Assembly: GCA_018716365.1 (NCBI GenBank)
Contig: DVKA01000229.1
Coordinates: forward strand, 1 to 6,673
Reading direction: 5' to 3'
Source: Candidatus Caccocola faecipullorum
GTDB lineage: Bacteria > Synergistota > Synergistia > Synergistales > Synergistaceae
DNA length: 6,673 nt
The translations under genes were made by a program, and so were the position numbers. Below, piece after piece: positions 6,217 to 6,673 of this stretch. Every line of letters begins with the position of its first letter. Positions within the stretch are counted from its first letter, which is position 1. The notes below the pieces were generated by a model. That model had not been told where the DNA came from, made no database searches, and was given only the letters and a program-made list of their open reading frames with translations.

Positions 6217-6673
6217 TCAGTTCTTTCTGTTGCCGCGCACTATTTCCATTATCGTCTCGGAAAGGTGCTTCGCGTTGTGGCGCAGGTATTTTCCGTTCTT
6301 TATCTCGCAGTAGTCGCCGTATATGATTTCGCTGCCGAGAGATTCGAGGTATTCTTCTTCCTTTGCCGACAGGTAGAGCGGCTCCGCGCCGATGCTCGCG
6401 TAGCGCGTGACGAATTCCTCCGGTATCGCGGACTGGTTCGCGAGTATGTAGTCCGGCACTGCGCCGAGGATGCTCGCTATCCAGTCGACGTGGGCGACGA
6501 TGTTCATGCCCTCGGTCTCCTTCGGCTGCGTCATAAGGTTCGCTATATAAATGATGGGGACCTTCACGTCGCGCAGCAGCGCCGCCATCTCCGTGAGCAG
6601 CAGGTTTGGCATCACGCTTGTAAACAAACTGCCCGGGCCGAGCACTATCACCTCGGCCTCGGATAGCGCGCGC
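6217..6673 (-). CDS. yvcK: YvcK/GlmR family protein, 3' part only
   Basis: The frame is open to the right edge of the window, so the N-terminal part lies outside; 151 C-terminal residues are visible. They belong to the CofD-like YvcK family, shown by the glycine-rich VIVLGPGSLFTSVMPNLLL segment near the visible start and the YIANLMTQPKETEGM segment followed by a conserved HVDWI helix. In Bacillus subtilis YvcK (GlmR) is needed for growth on gluconeogenic carbon sources, binds UDP-GlcNAc and tunes glucosamine-6-phosphate synthesis for the cell wall. The gene ends 9 nt before whiA, in the usual yvcK-whiA order; rapZ often lies upstream of yvcK and may be beyond the edge. Location so close to lower glycolysis genes fits its carbon-flux role, as inference. 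The ATP- or sugar-nucleotide-binding N-terminus cannot be judged here. Confidence 0.93.
   Translation of the reverse strand, partial: RALSEAEVIVLGPGSLFTSVMPNLLLTEMAALLRDVKVPIIYIANLMTQPKETEGMNIVAHVDWIASILGAVPDYILANQSAIPEEFVTRYASIGAEPLYLSAKEEEYLESLGSEIIYGDYCEIKNGKYLRHNAKHLSETIMEIVRGNRKN

Noticed and set aside
1..6673. CRISPR arrays, tRNA or rRNA genes, transposases, toxin-antitoxin or defence genes
   Set aside because: No repeated spacer pattern, cloverleaf, rRNA core or such protein motifs were seen on either strand.

Overview
All six genes recognised here lie on the minus strand, so the window reads biologically from its right edge to its left. The order is yvcK (3' part only), whiA, a GH133-like glycogen-debranching-family protein, gap, pgk and tpiA. 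It is a housekeeping chromosomal region rather than an obvious mobile island. The coding DNA is GC-rich (high-GC third positions, long antisense open frames). Pairing of yvcK with whiA is typical of Gram-positive bacteria and some other deep-branching phyla. My best guess is a Synergistota or clostridial-type anaerobe; this rests on gene order and recollection of related genomes, not on a search.

Right half (3360-6673): yvcK and whiA are 9 nt apart, and whiA overlaps the debranching-family gene by 26 nt at its best-supported start, so the three look like one translationally coupled operon. YvcK is linked to gluconeogenic growth and cell-envelope precursor control, and WhiA is a DNA-binding regulator with a homing-endonuclease-like fold. 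The third protein has the full GH133-like architecture. It keeps many scaffold motifs but differs from the usual consensus at nearly every active-site motif, including a Gln where the catalytic Glu is expected. This is the most unusual thing in the window.

Middle (3207-3359): a 153-nt leader precedes gap. It holds a strong inverted repeat (10-bp perfect arms plus an outer 5-bp extension), a repeated octamer, a possible weak promoter and an excellent ribosome binding site. This is the likely control point for the glycolytic genes.

Left half (1-3206): gap, pgk and tpiA encode three enzymes of triose metabolism, all with intact catalytic residues. gap and pgk are 4 nt apart. A 90-nt spacer before tpiA contains a terminator-like hairpin directly followed by a perfect TATAAT, so tpiA may be partly uncoupled from pgk. 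The last 115 nt hold no convincing gene; most of it is very AT-rich, with a 10-bp-arm inverted repeat.

Together the genes suggest a central-carbon locus in which a carbon-status regulator (YvcK), a DNA-binding regulator (WhiA) and a carbohydrate-enzyme homologue sit directly upstream of lower glycolysis/gluconeogenesis.
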